Below, piece after piece: positions 54,471 to 62,070 of a stretch of DNA of 64,000 nucleotides (positions are counted from its first letter, which is position 1; each line of letters starts with the position of its first letter). The notes below the pieces were generated by a model. The model was not told where the DNA came from and ran no database searches. It saw only the letters and a list, made by a program, of their open reading frames with translations. A program made the translations under genes and the position numbers. The DNA comes from an uncultured Anaeroplasmataceae bacterium (GTDB lineage Bacteria; Bacillota_I; Bacilli_A; Acholeplasmatales; Anaeroplasmataceae), in assembly GCA_947589245.1 (NCBI GenBank), contig CANQBD010000003.1, positions 25,310 to 89,309 on the forward strand, read 5' to 3'.

Positions 54471-55850
54471 CTATGATGATATGCCTTTTTTTATGACATC
54501 TATTAAAAAATCAATTCTCTTATAATATTTTTTTAGCAAGTAACCTTTTTCAACCAAAAGAGAATAAATTTCATCTTTTTCTAAATTACATTTTGATTTG
54601 GAAACAGCATCTACTAAAATATCAAAATAATCAAAATTTTGATTTCTTCTGACAATAGCCCCAGCATTACCTGAATTAGACAAATTTGTACAATACTTAT
54701 ACATTAAACTAAAATGTTTTAAATAACTTTCTAATACATAATAATTCCATGTAACACCACATTCAGGAAAAGCTGCGAAAGAAATAATTTCTTTTATACC
54801 TATTGATTTTTCTTTAAAAAATTTACTAATAATTTCATCAATTTCGTAAACTTTGAAAGAAACAGCATTTAATGATATAAATTGTTCTTCATTAATTCTA
54901 ATCATGATTGAGCTAGCAGCATCTATAATAATGTTCATTCTTGTTGTTCCTGTCATACTCATTTGATATTTAACCAATTCTGAAATGGAACAAATCTTTT
55001 TATGCGAGCAATAATCTACAATTAAATCGTGTTGATTTATGCACTCACCTTTTCTTCTAATAACCTTATCTACCCTGTCATAATCAACTAAGATAGTCTC
55101 CATAATGCATGTAAAAATCGCAGAATATGACATTTCAAAATTTTTTTCATTTATAGATTCAAGGTTCAAATCATTAAAATTGAAGCAACCATTTCTATCA
55201 CACATAGTCTTAGCAAACTCTGAAATATACAATGAATCATTATCATCATAAATAAATTTAGAAGCTAATGCATAAACTTCGCTGGAATTCCATACAAAAT
55301 CGTTAGAATTACTTAGGATATACTTTATTTTTTGTTCTGGAATATATTCTAATAACCTCGCTAATTCGGAAACAGATCTTAATATAGTATCACCCCAAAC
55401 TCTTTTAACATCCATATAAAGTCCATCAAATTCTTTAGTAACTGCATTAGATAATAAAAAATAATTTTTCTTATATATAAAATTTGAAAATTCAGTCTCT
55501 AACACACTTTGCAACATTTCAACAGACAAAATGATATCATTAAAATTTGAAATTTTATCATATAAACATGAATAATATATAATATAACACCCTTTAAGTT
55601 TACAATCATCAAAGAGAGACTTTAAGCATGTTATTAATTCTTCATTTAAAAAATAGGCCTTGTCACAAAAAACAATTGCATTATCTCTAAGATATTTATT
55701 CATATCTTCTTGAGTAATATTAAGATCATAATTATAATCAATAGTAAAAAAACTTTTTAATCTAATTAATTCTATTGGTGAATTGATTCTAATACCATAT
55801 GGATAATGATTAATAATACATTCTCTAACATCATTCATGTTCATACTCAT
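54471..55850 (-). CDS. Unknown 459-residue protein, first gene of the BREX-like operon
   Basis: 459 residues from ATG at 55850; a GTG at 55856 and two later ATGs are alternatives, with GGAAAG upstream. It ends 15 bp before brxP. No catalytic motif is recognised. Helical composition and a stretch such as KICSISELVKYQMSMTGTTRMNIIIDAASSIMIRINEEQFISLNA look like a winged-helix module (helix-turn-helix followed by a hydrophobic wing), and the C-terminal ~60 residues may form a second one. It could be the operon's regulator or a DNA-recognition subunit. Position at the head of the operon favours a conserved partner. Function unassigned. Confidence 0.7.
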   Translation of the reverse strand: MSMNMNDVRECIINHYPYGIRINSPIELIRLKSFFTIDYNYDLNITQEDMNKYLRDNAIVFCDKAYFLNEELITCLKSLFDDCKLKGCYIIYYSCLYDKISNFNDIILSVEMLQSVLETEFSNFIYKKNYFLLSNAVTKEFDGLYMDVKRVWGDTILRSVSELARLLEYIPEQKIKYILSNSNDFVWNSSEVYALASKFIYDDNDSLYISEFAKTMCDRNGCFNFNDLNLESINEKNFEMSYSAIFTCIMETILVDYDRVDKVIRRKGECINQHDLIVDYCSHKKICSISELVKYQMSMTGTTRMNIIIDAASSIMIRINEEQFISLNAVSFKVYEIDEIISKFFKEKSIGIKEIISFAAFPECGVTWNYYVLESYLKHFSLMYKYCTNLSNSGNAGAIVRRNQNFDYFDILVDAVSKSKCNLEKDEIYSLLVEKGYLLKKYYKRIDFLIDVIKKGISS

Positions 55851-55901
55851 TTTCACTACACTTTCCGATTTTAAATATTCATTGGCAGTAAATAAATTTA
55901 A

Positions 55902-55943
55902 TCAAAATTCAATTTAATCCTAAATTTTGAGGTGTTAAATTCC
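55902..55943 (-). repeat. Copy B of a ~40-bp dispersed repeat, at a gene break point
   Basis: The minus-strand sequence from 55943 repeats 6312-6354 with few mismatches. The last codons and stop of the truncated methyltransferase are encoded within it, so the gene was cut where the repeat begins. Confidence 0.7.
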
Positions 55944-56465
55944 AAATACGGATTTCCTATCTAAAAGTCCAATTCGTTCTTTTATATCTATTGTTTTGCC
56001 AGTAACCGTGTCATATCTACTAACAAGATAAGGAGCTTCTCCACATGTGATTTCTAGTCTCGTATCTTTGATATAATCCTCCCAAGTCTTATCATTTTTA
56101 AAAAGGACTTTTGGAGTACTATACCATGCATTAATTGTTTCAACATTAAAGACATTTTTATATTGAAACCACTCTGTATCAATCAAATTGTTCTGACAAT
56201 TACATATCCAAGATGATGTGAAAACTTCTGCTGAATTTTTACTTCTTTTTTGTTGTTCTTTCTTTGTTTTTTGGCTTCTAGGTTTTATAATAAAAGAGTT
56301 TCTTCCTATAATGTTATATGGAGTAATATCATCATCAAAAAATAATCCTTTGAGTTCATAGTTATCAGAACACCATTTTATATTCTTATTTGAGGTTCTA
56401 TCTATTAAGAGAATAGATAATATTTCATTATTTTCTTTTAGAAAATTATTTTCTTCAGATAGCAT
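55935..56465 (-). pseudogene. 5' fragment of a DNA methyltransferase (restriction endonuclease subunit M-like)
   Basis: 176 residues, from ATG at 56465 with GGGGGAG upstream. It matches the N-terminus of a family of putative N6-adenine DNA methyltransferases in gut Bacillota: EILSILLIDRTSNKNIKW, SAEVFTSSWICNCQNNLID, RLEITCGEAPYLVSRYDTVTGK and ERIGLLDRK, recalled as conserved blocks. In that family the chain continues after LLDRK into further conserved sequence; here it ends within five residues in a dispersed repeat. The S-adenosylmethionine site and target domain are incomplete, so it is probably inactive. It directly precedes the BREX-like operon, which has no methyltransferase of its own. 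Confidence 0.65.
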
Positions 56466-56480
56466 ATTATCACTCCCCCT

Positions 56481-56633
56481 AAAAAGACCATCTATTAATT
56501 TAATTTAGGGCCTTTTTGGAGGTGAAATATGTTCTTATCTTCTTTAACCATTGTAAAAAACAATGAAAAATGATAAAATAAGACCATAAAATCTTAAATT
56601 TTGCCACGTATTAAATTAATAGGTGGTCTTTTT
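56481..56633. repeat. Inverted-repeat-bounded ~150-bp element
   Basis: AAAAAGACCA-t-CTATTAATTTAAT at 56481 and its near-perfect reverse complement ending at 56633 (24 positions, one mismatch, then weaker) flank ~90 bp. Inside are a hairpin CATTG-taaaaaa-CAATG and a second AAGACCA. It may be a small non-autonomous mobile element or a back-to-back terminator. No target duplication is obvious. Confidence 0.5.
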
Positions 56634-56891
56634 TTAATATAGTAAAAGCCACCAGTTTTTAATTGGTGGTTGTTTTGCTAGAGGGTGATGCGTAATGGTA
56701 TTGCCATTTTTTAATTTTTGTAAAACAAAGTCTTGCAGAGTAGTTGGTGTGATATCTTGAATATTATACTCACCTAGTATTGGATTGATGTGAATATGAA
56801 TAAGGTCTTGATATCTGGTGTAGCTTATTACCTTTAAGGTTAGTTTGGCATATTTATTTAGCCATAATTCTAGTAATTCTTTTAGTTTCAT
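56634..56891 (-). pseudogene. Tyrosine-integrase N-terminal fragment
   Basis: 85 residues, ATG at 56891 with AAGGAG upstream. The first ~62 residues match the SAM-like core-binding domain of phage/ICE integrases (ELLELWLNKYAKLTLKVISYTRYQDLI, HINPILGEYNIQDITPTTLQDFVLQKL). The catalytic domain is absent, and the remaining residues come from a downstream hairpin (56649-56669). It marks a former mobile element in the island. Confidence 0.75.
56649..56669 (-). terminator. Hairpin at the end of the integrase fragment
   Basis: CCACCA and TGGTGG arms with a 9-base loop; the minus-strand tail is CTTTTACT. It overlaps the 3' end of the fragment's frame. Confidence 0.5.
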
Positions 56892-57035
56892 TTTTTCTCC
56901 TTTTTATTTGTTTATTTTATCATAGAACCTAAAATTAAGTTCCTTCATACTACTGGACTATTTCTTATATAAACGCACCTATAGAAAATAAAAAAGCCTT
57001 AATAATTTATTAAGGAAAAATTTAAAAAAGTGGAC

Positions 57036-57063
57036 TTGTAAAATTAGTCGAAATATGTATAAT
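57036..57063 (+). promoter_or_regulatory. Promoter of the candidate toxin mRNA
   Basis: TTGTAA (57036-57041), 16-bp spacer, TATAAT (57058-57063). Transcription would start near 57070, leaving a ~113-nt leader. Confidence 0.7.
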
Positions 57064-57100
57064 AAAAATTGGTCGAAAGACTACAAGGTTATGCCTTGGG

Positions 57101-57404
57101 CAAGGCTAGGAGCATTCTATCTAAATCGTGCAAATTGTTTGTGACAGTTTTATTGCACAACAAGAAATGAGGTGAGGATAGGATGAGTTTGATCTTTACT
57201 ATTGTTGTTGCAATTTTGAATTTTATAGCAGCCATTATAGAATGGATTTCTATTAAAAGAGAAATTAAGCTTCAGTATTTGATTCTTTCTTCTAAAAAGA
57301 AAAAATCAAACAAAAAGAAAAAAACTACCCGACGCCGCCAAGCAAAAGGGTAGTTTATTCTAAAATTCCTTAAAAACAATTCTAGATAGAACTACCTAGC
57401 CTTG
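57101..57404. repeat. Inverted repeats at the two ends of the toxin mRNA
   Basis: CAAGGCTAGG-agca-TTCTATCTA (57101-57123) is complementary to TAGATAGAA-cta-CCTAGCCTTG (57383-57404). It would pair the 5' leader with the 3' end of the toxin mRNA, as in type I toxin messages. A local hairpin CAAGG-ttatg-CCTTG precedes it at 57083-57097. Confidence 0.75.
57183..57353 (+). CDS. Candidate type I toxin: 56-residue membrane peptide with basic tail
   Basis: ATG at 57183 with AGGTGAGG upstream; stop TAG at 57351-57353. The peptide has one hydrophobic helix (LIFTIVVAILNFIAAIIEWI, ~3-22), an amphipathic middle and a Lys/Arg-rich tail (KKKKSNKKKKTTRRR). This layout is typical of small membrane-acting type I toxins (TxpA/BsrG, Fst and related). 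The gene has a long structured leader and is overlapped at its 3' end by a predicted antisense RNA. No close homolog is recalled; the call rests on architecture. Confidence 0.65.
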   Translation: MSLIFTIVVAILNFIAAIIEWISIKREIKLQYLILSSKKKKSNKKKKTTRRRQAKG

Positions 57405-57425
57405 TTTTTTTATTTTACTTCTTAC
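57314..57425 (-). ncRNA. Candidate antisense antitoxin RNA
   Basis: A minus-strand promoter TTGCAT (57460-57455), 17-bp spacer, TATAAT (57437-57432) predicts a start near 57425. The transcript runs over the 3' end of the toxin message and ends at a strong terminator inside the toxin gene: AAACTACCC / GGGTAGTTT (57322-57356) followed by TTTTTTTCTTTTTG. The length is ~110 nt. The 3'-overlap arrangement is that of RatA or SR4. Confidence 0.65.
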
Positions 57426-57431
57426 ACCTAT

Positions 57432-57460
57432 ATTATATACTAATAATTGCATATATGCAA
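57432..57460 (-). promoter_or_regulatory. Promoter of the antisense RNA
   Basis: TTGCAT and TATAAT 17 bp apart on the minus strand. The -35 lies in a perfect palindrome TTGCATATATGCAA. Confidence 0.7.
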
Positions 57461-57607
57461 TAAAAAATAACTTTTTTATAATTTATTTTTGATTGGTTTT
57501 TATTAAACTATAATTAAAGTTGCTTATTACTTTCCTCAAATAAAGATACTATCTTGTTTTTTTAGTAATACAAGGTTCGTTTGTATTCCCCAAAATACTA
57601 GAAGTTC

Positions 57608-57628
57608 CATCTAGTCTTTATCTATTCC
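57608..57628 (+). repeat. Direct repeat, left copy
   Basis: CATCTAGTC-TTT-ATCTATT-CC. It matches 63822-63843 at 17 of the first 19 positions. Both copies are preceded by ACTAGA, forming ACTAGA...TCTAGT hairpins. Confidence 0.55.
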
Positions 57629-57721
57629 GTAGAACGAGGTTAAAGCCTTTTATCTATTTGTTTTTGAGGGTGGTCAACACGAGGTACAGATGAAAAATAA
57701 AGGATTCTATTTCAAATGAAA

Positions 57722-57770
57722 AAACCTAAAAATATCTTGATATTCAGGTGTATTTTTAGGTTTCTTTTTT
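57722..57770. terminator. Bidirectional terminator
   Basis: AAACCTAAAAATA (57722-57734) and TATTTTTAGGTTT (57751-57763) form a 13-bp stem with T-runs on both strands. It lies ~100 bp downstream of the 127-residue gene on the minus strand. Confidence 0.8.
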
Positions 57771-57863
57771 ATTTTCTTAGTTCTAGTAATGTGATTACCT
57801 CAACGTGTGTTTGAAAGTTTTATTCTGTATATCTATAAAATCTTCTGATAAAAAAACATGCAA

Positions 57864-58247
57864 CTACTTATAACGATTCACATCCATAAATTCTTCAATG
57901 CATTTTATAAAACATTTCTTTTTGCATATCTTAAAGCAAATAGCAAATCTAATTCTTAGTAATGCTTGATATAGTTGATCTATTGGACTATAAGGTCTGC
58001 TATATGAATTGTTGATACAATTAGAAGATAATCTAGCTGCCATAGATTCTAATTCATGAATTTCTTTATCATACTTTTGTTCCATTCTATAAATAAGGTT
58101 TTGAATATAAGAAAGATTAAAATTATTATTGTCGATGGCAGTTAGTGCTTGATTTACTTCCCATAAATCTTTTGCTTCTTCTATATCGTCTTTAAGTTCA
58201 TCACATTTTTGCAACCACTTTAAATTAACATATATACAATTACTCAT
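57864..58247 (-). CDS. Uncharacterised 127-residue helical protein
   Basis: 127 residues, GGATGTG upstream. It is helical and charged, with two conserved-looking stretches (KWLQKCDELKDDIEEAKDLWEVNQAL; NLSYIQNLIYRMEQKYDKEIHELES) that may form a coiled coil, and a Cys-rich basic end (FKICKKKCFIKCIEEF). It lies 86 bp after the NTPase gene on the same strand and probably belongs to the same unit. No family recognised. Confidence 0.65.
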   Translation of the reverse strand: MSNCIYVNLKWLQKCDELKDDIEEAKDLWEVNQALTAIDNNNFNLSYIQNLIYRMEQKYDKEIHELESMAARLSSNCINNSYSRPYSPIDQLYQALLRIRFAICFKICKKKCFIKCIEEFMDVNRYK

Positions 58248-58332
58248 ATTTTTTCACATCCTTTTCTTGTGCAAATAATATTTTTTGAAGAAATTCAACT
58301 ATACAATTTTCACTTGGATTAAGTTCACATAA

Positions 58333-61300
58333 TTATGATACAAGTACTTTTAAAAGTTTATTTTGTAATTTTATTTTAAAGAATCGAGCTCTCTTTGTAA
58401 AATTATTGCATTTAATTAAATCTTTTAAAATTAAATATTCAATCATAATAAAATTTGCGTTATTGTTTTTTATGGAAATGATAGTATCATTTTCTGTTTT
58501 AATTGATTCTTTTTCCAAAGAATCGAAGATAAATTTCTGAACGCCATCATCAATAAATTCTTTGGCAAACAAATCATTTCTAATTATTAATTCATATTTT
58601 TCAGGCAAAGACATAATTTCATTTGAGATAATATGTTTAAGATATGTTTTTTTATATAAATTAAAATTGTTTGCTTCTTCCATTCTTTTAAATTCACTTA
58701 AGCTTAATTTATCTAATGCATTTAAATCATATTTAAGAATGAATTCAAAGTCATAAGGTGTATAATTTAAATCTTTATCTAATAGTGTTTCTTTAAGATT
58801 ATATGCATTGTAATTAATACCTTTATTGACAAGCTGAAACATATTATGCACATTTTGATATATTTTCTTATTTTCTGCAAAAATATTATAAAGTTTTGTA
58901 TGGCTATTATAAGGATATACATCAAATAAATTTACTATATCTGTGATTATGTAATCGCAATTTTTTAAAAACAAATTACGTTTTTCTTCTGTTCTTCTCA
59001 ATATATATTTTTGAATATATTCAAACTTTTCTTGCTTGCAATTATCGAAATAAAAATCATAAAATGAACTATTATTTAATATTTCTTTAGATAAAGGCGT
59101 ATTTTGAAGGGATAAATACTCTAAATAATTGTCATTTGCTTTATAATATTTTGAGAATATAATTGGATATGTATTTTTATCAACCACATATAAATTATTA
59201 CTAATAATAAACTTTAGGAATTCTTCCTCTTCTTCAAATTGAGTTAAATTATATCTATAGTCTTTAAGTAACAAGCCAAACAATCCCTCTTCTTTTTCTT
59301 TATCATAAATAAATAAAACTATTTCTTTTATTTTTAACAAAGAAGAAAAGACTTGTTTTTCCCTCAACAATCTTTCCTTTCCAACATTTGAATAAATAAA
59401 AGGGAAAAATGATGGTACTTTATTCAAATAAATAGAATATTTCTCAAATGCATCTGTTCTTAAATCAAACAATATTTCTAAGAATTTCCCACCTGAAACA
59501 CTATTCTCAAATAAATATGATAAGAACTCTAAATCTGTATCATTTAATTCCATTGCATTAGTATAGTTTTTTAGTTTCTTAGAAGTAAAAATATGTTCTG
59601 TAAGGGAATAGTTGTATACCTTACTTCTAGCTAATTTTTCTACAGGCTCGAGTTCTAAAAGCACTCTTTCTACTGATTTGCATTTATATTCTTTTAAAGC
59701 ATCAAGTGGTTCATTATTCTTTACTTTATTTATAAATTCTAAATCTTCTGGATTAATATATTCACCATTACCTGAATAATAAAAGTATTGAAAATCTTGC
59801 TTAATAAAATCATTTTCTAAAAGTAACTTTATACAATCAAGATTGTAATCCTTCAAATCAGAACTAACTTTTGAGTTAAAAAAATTTTTAACAAGATTTG
59901 AGTTATACTTCATAATATAGTCTGATACTGTTGTATTGAATTTACATGTGGAAGTATATTTTTCTACTATTTGATTTTCTAATTCAGCGTATTTTTTATC
60001 TACTGGCACACTAAAATCTAAAAAATATTCACAATTATTTAGACTTAATCTTGGAAATCCATTCGGATAGTTTTCTCCAGAATTATAACGTGCAACAGTA
60101 ATATCTTTGTATTTTTTTTCTGTTCCATTATAATCATCTAATATTTTATTTTTCAGCAAATATAACTCTGATATTATTTTGTTTTGCATGCTTGTCGTCA
60201 AATTATTCAAATCATAATTTTTGTTTTTCTCTTTTTCAAAACTATCAAAAAAACGATCAAGGATTGAAGTACCTGTTTGAATTTTCGAATACTCTAAAGG
60301 ATATAATATTTTGAAAATCATAAAAGCAAAAATTCTATCATTAATTCTATCCATATTTTTCATTTTTTCATAGGCTTTACCACGAAGAAATAATTGATAA
60401 TGATTATAAATGTCATTGACAATTCTCATATCATAAATGAAAGTTGAAACAAGTCGTAAAAGATCTATAGAAACAGAATTGGGATTATCTTTTTCATAAA
60501 ACAACGCACATAATTGGTCTATTGAACCATTTGCGCTTAAAATAGGATTACACGGAATATCTATATCTAAAAATTTTGTTTTGGTTAAAGAATCAATAAA
60601 TATATCATCTGTTATAACATAAATGAATGTTACCTTATATGATAAATATCCATTCAAAGTTAAATTCAAGTTTCTCAGTTTATTAAACATACTTGCATCT
60701 TTGCACCTATCTATATCTTCCCAAAAAATAGTTTTTATTTGCTTTTTTCTAATAACATTAACAATTGCTTCTATATTAGAAAACACATTTACATTATCTT
60801 GAAATGATATGTTTGCTTCTGCACCAAAAATACGAAAAGTATTTAATTTAATACGAGTTGCCATATAATAAACAGGATAGATTAATGCTGGAATGTATGA
60901 CAAAAAAAGAAACCAATAACATACTAATCTATATTTCTCTTTGAATTCATTTGAAAATAACGATATCAAAAGAGAGTGAACAGGAGAAAAAAATAAGGCC
61001 AACGATAAACATAAAATATACGTTATGCAAAAAGCAAAAAATACATTACTAGAAAACCTTTCCTTCTTACTATACTTTAATTTAGTTAGAAGATCATTTT
61101 CAAATGTTTTACTATCATATTCTTTCTCTTTTTCTTTTTGTTTTTCAATAATATCTGCAAATGATATTTTAACAGTGTTTTCAGCAGTATATGATAAAAT
61201 ATATGAATCTACTATGCTACTCTTCCCACTGCCAAAATTACCACTCAGTCCTATGTTTTGAATTTCAGGGGATCCAATAGCATTATTTAACTCTTTTAAA

Positions 61301-61392
61301 ATAATATCATCTTTAGCAATATCTTTTTTAGATGTGAAATTTCTTAATATTGTATCAGATTGAAATTTCTCTTTCTTGCTAGATATTCCCAT
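58333..61392 (-). CDS. YobI/KAP-type membrane P-loop NTPase
   Basis: 1019 residues, GGGAGGT upstream. Walker A GLSGNFGSGKSS (51-58) and Walker B IKTIFWEDIDRC (221-229) have the ExDR form of KAP/YobI STAND-like NTPases. Two membrane helices (~117-137 and ~157-177) are inserted between them, as usual for KAP proteins. The C-terminal ~700 residues are helical with Leu-rich and Tyr-rich segments and no recognised domain. Proteins of this kind occur in defence islands and may act as membrane-bound sensors or effectors. It follows the second RloAB pair by 24 bp, in one unit. Confidence 0.82.
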   Translation of the reverse strand: MGISSKKEKFQSDTILRNFTSKKDIAKDDIILKELNNAIGSPEIQNIGLSGNFGSGKSSIVDSYILSYTAENTVKISFADIIEKQKEKEKEYDSKTFENDLLTKLKYSKKERFSSNVFFAFCITYILCLSLALFFSPVHSLLISLFSNEFKEKYRLVCYWFLFLSYIPALIYPVYYMATRIKLNTFRIFGAEANISFQDNVNVFSNIEAIVNVIRKKQIKTIFWEDIDRCKDASMFNKLRNLNLTLNGYLSYKVTFIYVITDDIFIDSLTKTKFLDIDIPCNPILSANGSIDQLCALFYEKDNPNSVSIDLLRLVSTFIYDMRIVNDIYNHYQLFLRGKAYEKMKNMDRINDRIFAFMIFKILYPLEYSKIQTGTSILDRFFDSFEKEKNKNYDLNNLTTSMQNKIISELYLLKNKILDDYNGTEKKYKDITVARYNSGENYPNGFPRLSLNNCEYFLDFSVPVDKKYAELENQIVEKYTSTCKFNTTVSDYIMKYNSNLVKNFFNSKVSSDLKDYNLDCIKLLLENDFIKQDFQYFYYSGNGEYINPEDLEFINKVKNNEPLDALKEYKCKSVERVLLELEPVEKLARSKVYNYSLTEHIFTSKKLKNYTNAMELNDTDLEFLSYLFENSVSGGKFLEILFDLRTDAFEKYSIYLNKVPSFFPFIYSNVGKERLLREKQVFSSLLKIKEIVLFIYDKEKEEGLFGLLLKDYRYNLTQFEEEEEFLKFIISNNLYVVDKNTYPIIFSKYYKANDNYLEYLSLQNTPLSKEILNNSSFYDFYFDNCKQEKFEYIQKYILRRTEEKRNLFLKNCDYIITDIVNLFDVYPYNSHTKLYNIFAENKKIYQNVHNMFQLVNKGINYNAYNLKETLLDKDLNYTPYDFEFILKYDLNALDKLSLSEFKRMEEANNFNLYKKTYLKHIISNEIMSLPEKYELIIRNDLFAKEFIDDGVQKFIFDSLEKESIKTENDTIISIKNNNANFIMIEYLILKDLIKCNNFTKRARFFKIKLQNKLLKVLVS

Positions 61393-61416
61393 TTGAATTA
61401 CCTCCCTTTTTATAAA

Positions 61417-62064
61417 TTAAATCCTCGATTTTCTTTTAATCTCACCTATCAACTGATGAACCGTAGTTGCAGGAACCATTTTAGATGGATTAATTTTGTC
61501 ACTATTGATATGTTCTTTAAGTTTTCTTTCAGCAATCTGAATTGCTTCTTCTTCATCACCTTTTGAGATGAGTTTAAGATATAATCTTTCATCTGTCTTA
61601 TTGTATTCTTGATTAAATCTCTTTTGAAATTCATTCGCAAACTCTCTGCAACAAATCGTAGAATTTTGATAATTTGGCATTTTACCAAAGTATGCATAAA
61701 ACCAAATTTCAATACAAGGATTTGACCATGCAACACCAATATTGGAATTCAAAGCATTTTCGATAATGCTATCAAAGTTTTTGACTTTATCTCTGTCAAA
61801 TACAATCCAAGGTTCAGCATATTGTGGTAATTCAGATAAGAAATCTTTTGCTTCTTTAATGAGATTTCTATTTTTTGTTTCAACAACCTTAATAATAAGC
61901 TTGTCCCCTATTTGAGGTTTAATAGAATCTCTTAAACCATTAAAGTATACTCTTTCTGTACCTTCTGTATCAGTAACTATTAAATAATATCCCAGTTCAG
62001 GGTTTCTTCGATTAGTTCTTTCACTTCTAGATAGTCTTTGTCCGTTTCTACTCCCTTTACTCAT
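61417..62064 (-). CDS. RloB-like protein 2 (Toprim-like nuclease partner)
   Basis: 215 residues. A basic N-terminal tail (residues 1-22) is followed by the RloB core: YLIVTDTEGTERVYF with E34, PWIVFDRDKV with D90 and D92, and VAWSNPCIEIWFYAYFG with N115, E119 and W121. The usual HF after the last motif is YF here. It starts 6 bp after its RloA partner. It is closer to typical RloB sequences than the copy at 36007. Confidence 0.87.
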   Translation of the reverse strand: MSKGSRNGQRLSRSERTNRRNPELGYYLIVTDTEGTERVYFNGLRDSIKPQIGDKLIIKVVETKNRNLIKEAKDFLSELPQYAEPWIVFDRDKVKNFDSIIENALNSNIGVAWSNPCIEIWFYAYFGKMPNYQNSTICCREFANEFQKRFNQEYNKTDERLYLKLISKGDEEEAIQIAERKLKEHINSDKINPSKMVPATTVHQLIGEIKRKSRI

Positions 62065-62070
62065 AAACTA

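Larger units (their letters stand above)
57481..57863. other. Non-coding region with several hairpins between the TA locus and the NTPase block
   Basis: No gene seen. Hairpins: AATACAA...TTGTATT near 57577-57594, ACTAGA-agttcca-TCTAGT (57597-57615), and a terminator at 57722-57770. It contains the left copy (57608-57628) of a direct repeat found again at 63822-63843. Confidence 0.55.

Noticed and set aside
57183..57353. Small plus-strand frame as a ribosomal or phage structural protein
   Set aside because: The Lys/Arg-rich tail recalls ribosomal proteins, but the hydrophobic N-terminal helix, long leader and antisense promoter fit a type I toxin much better.
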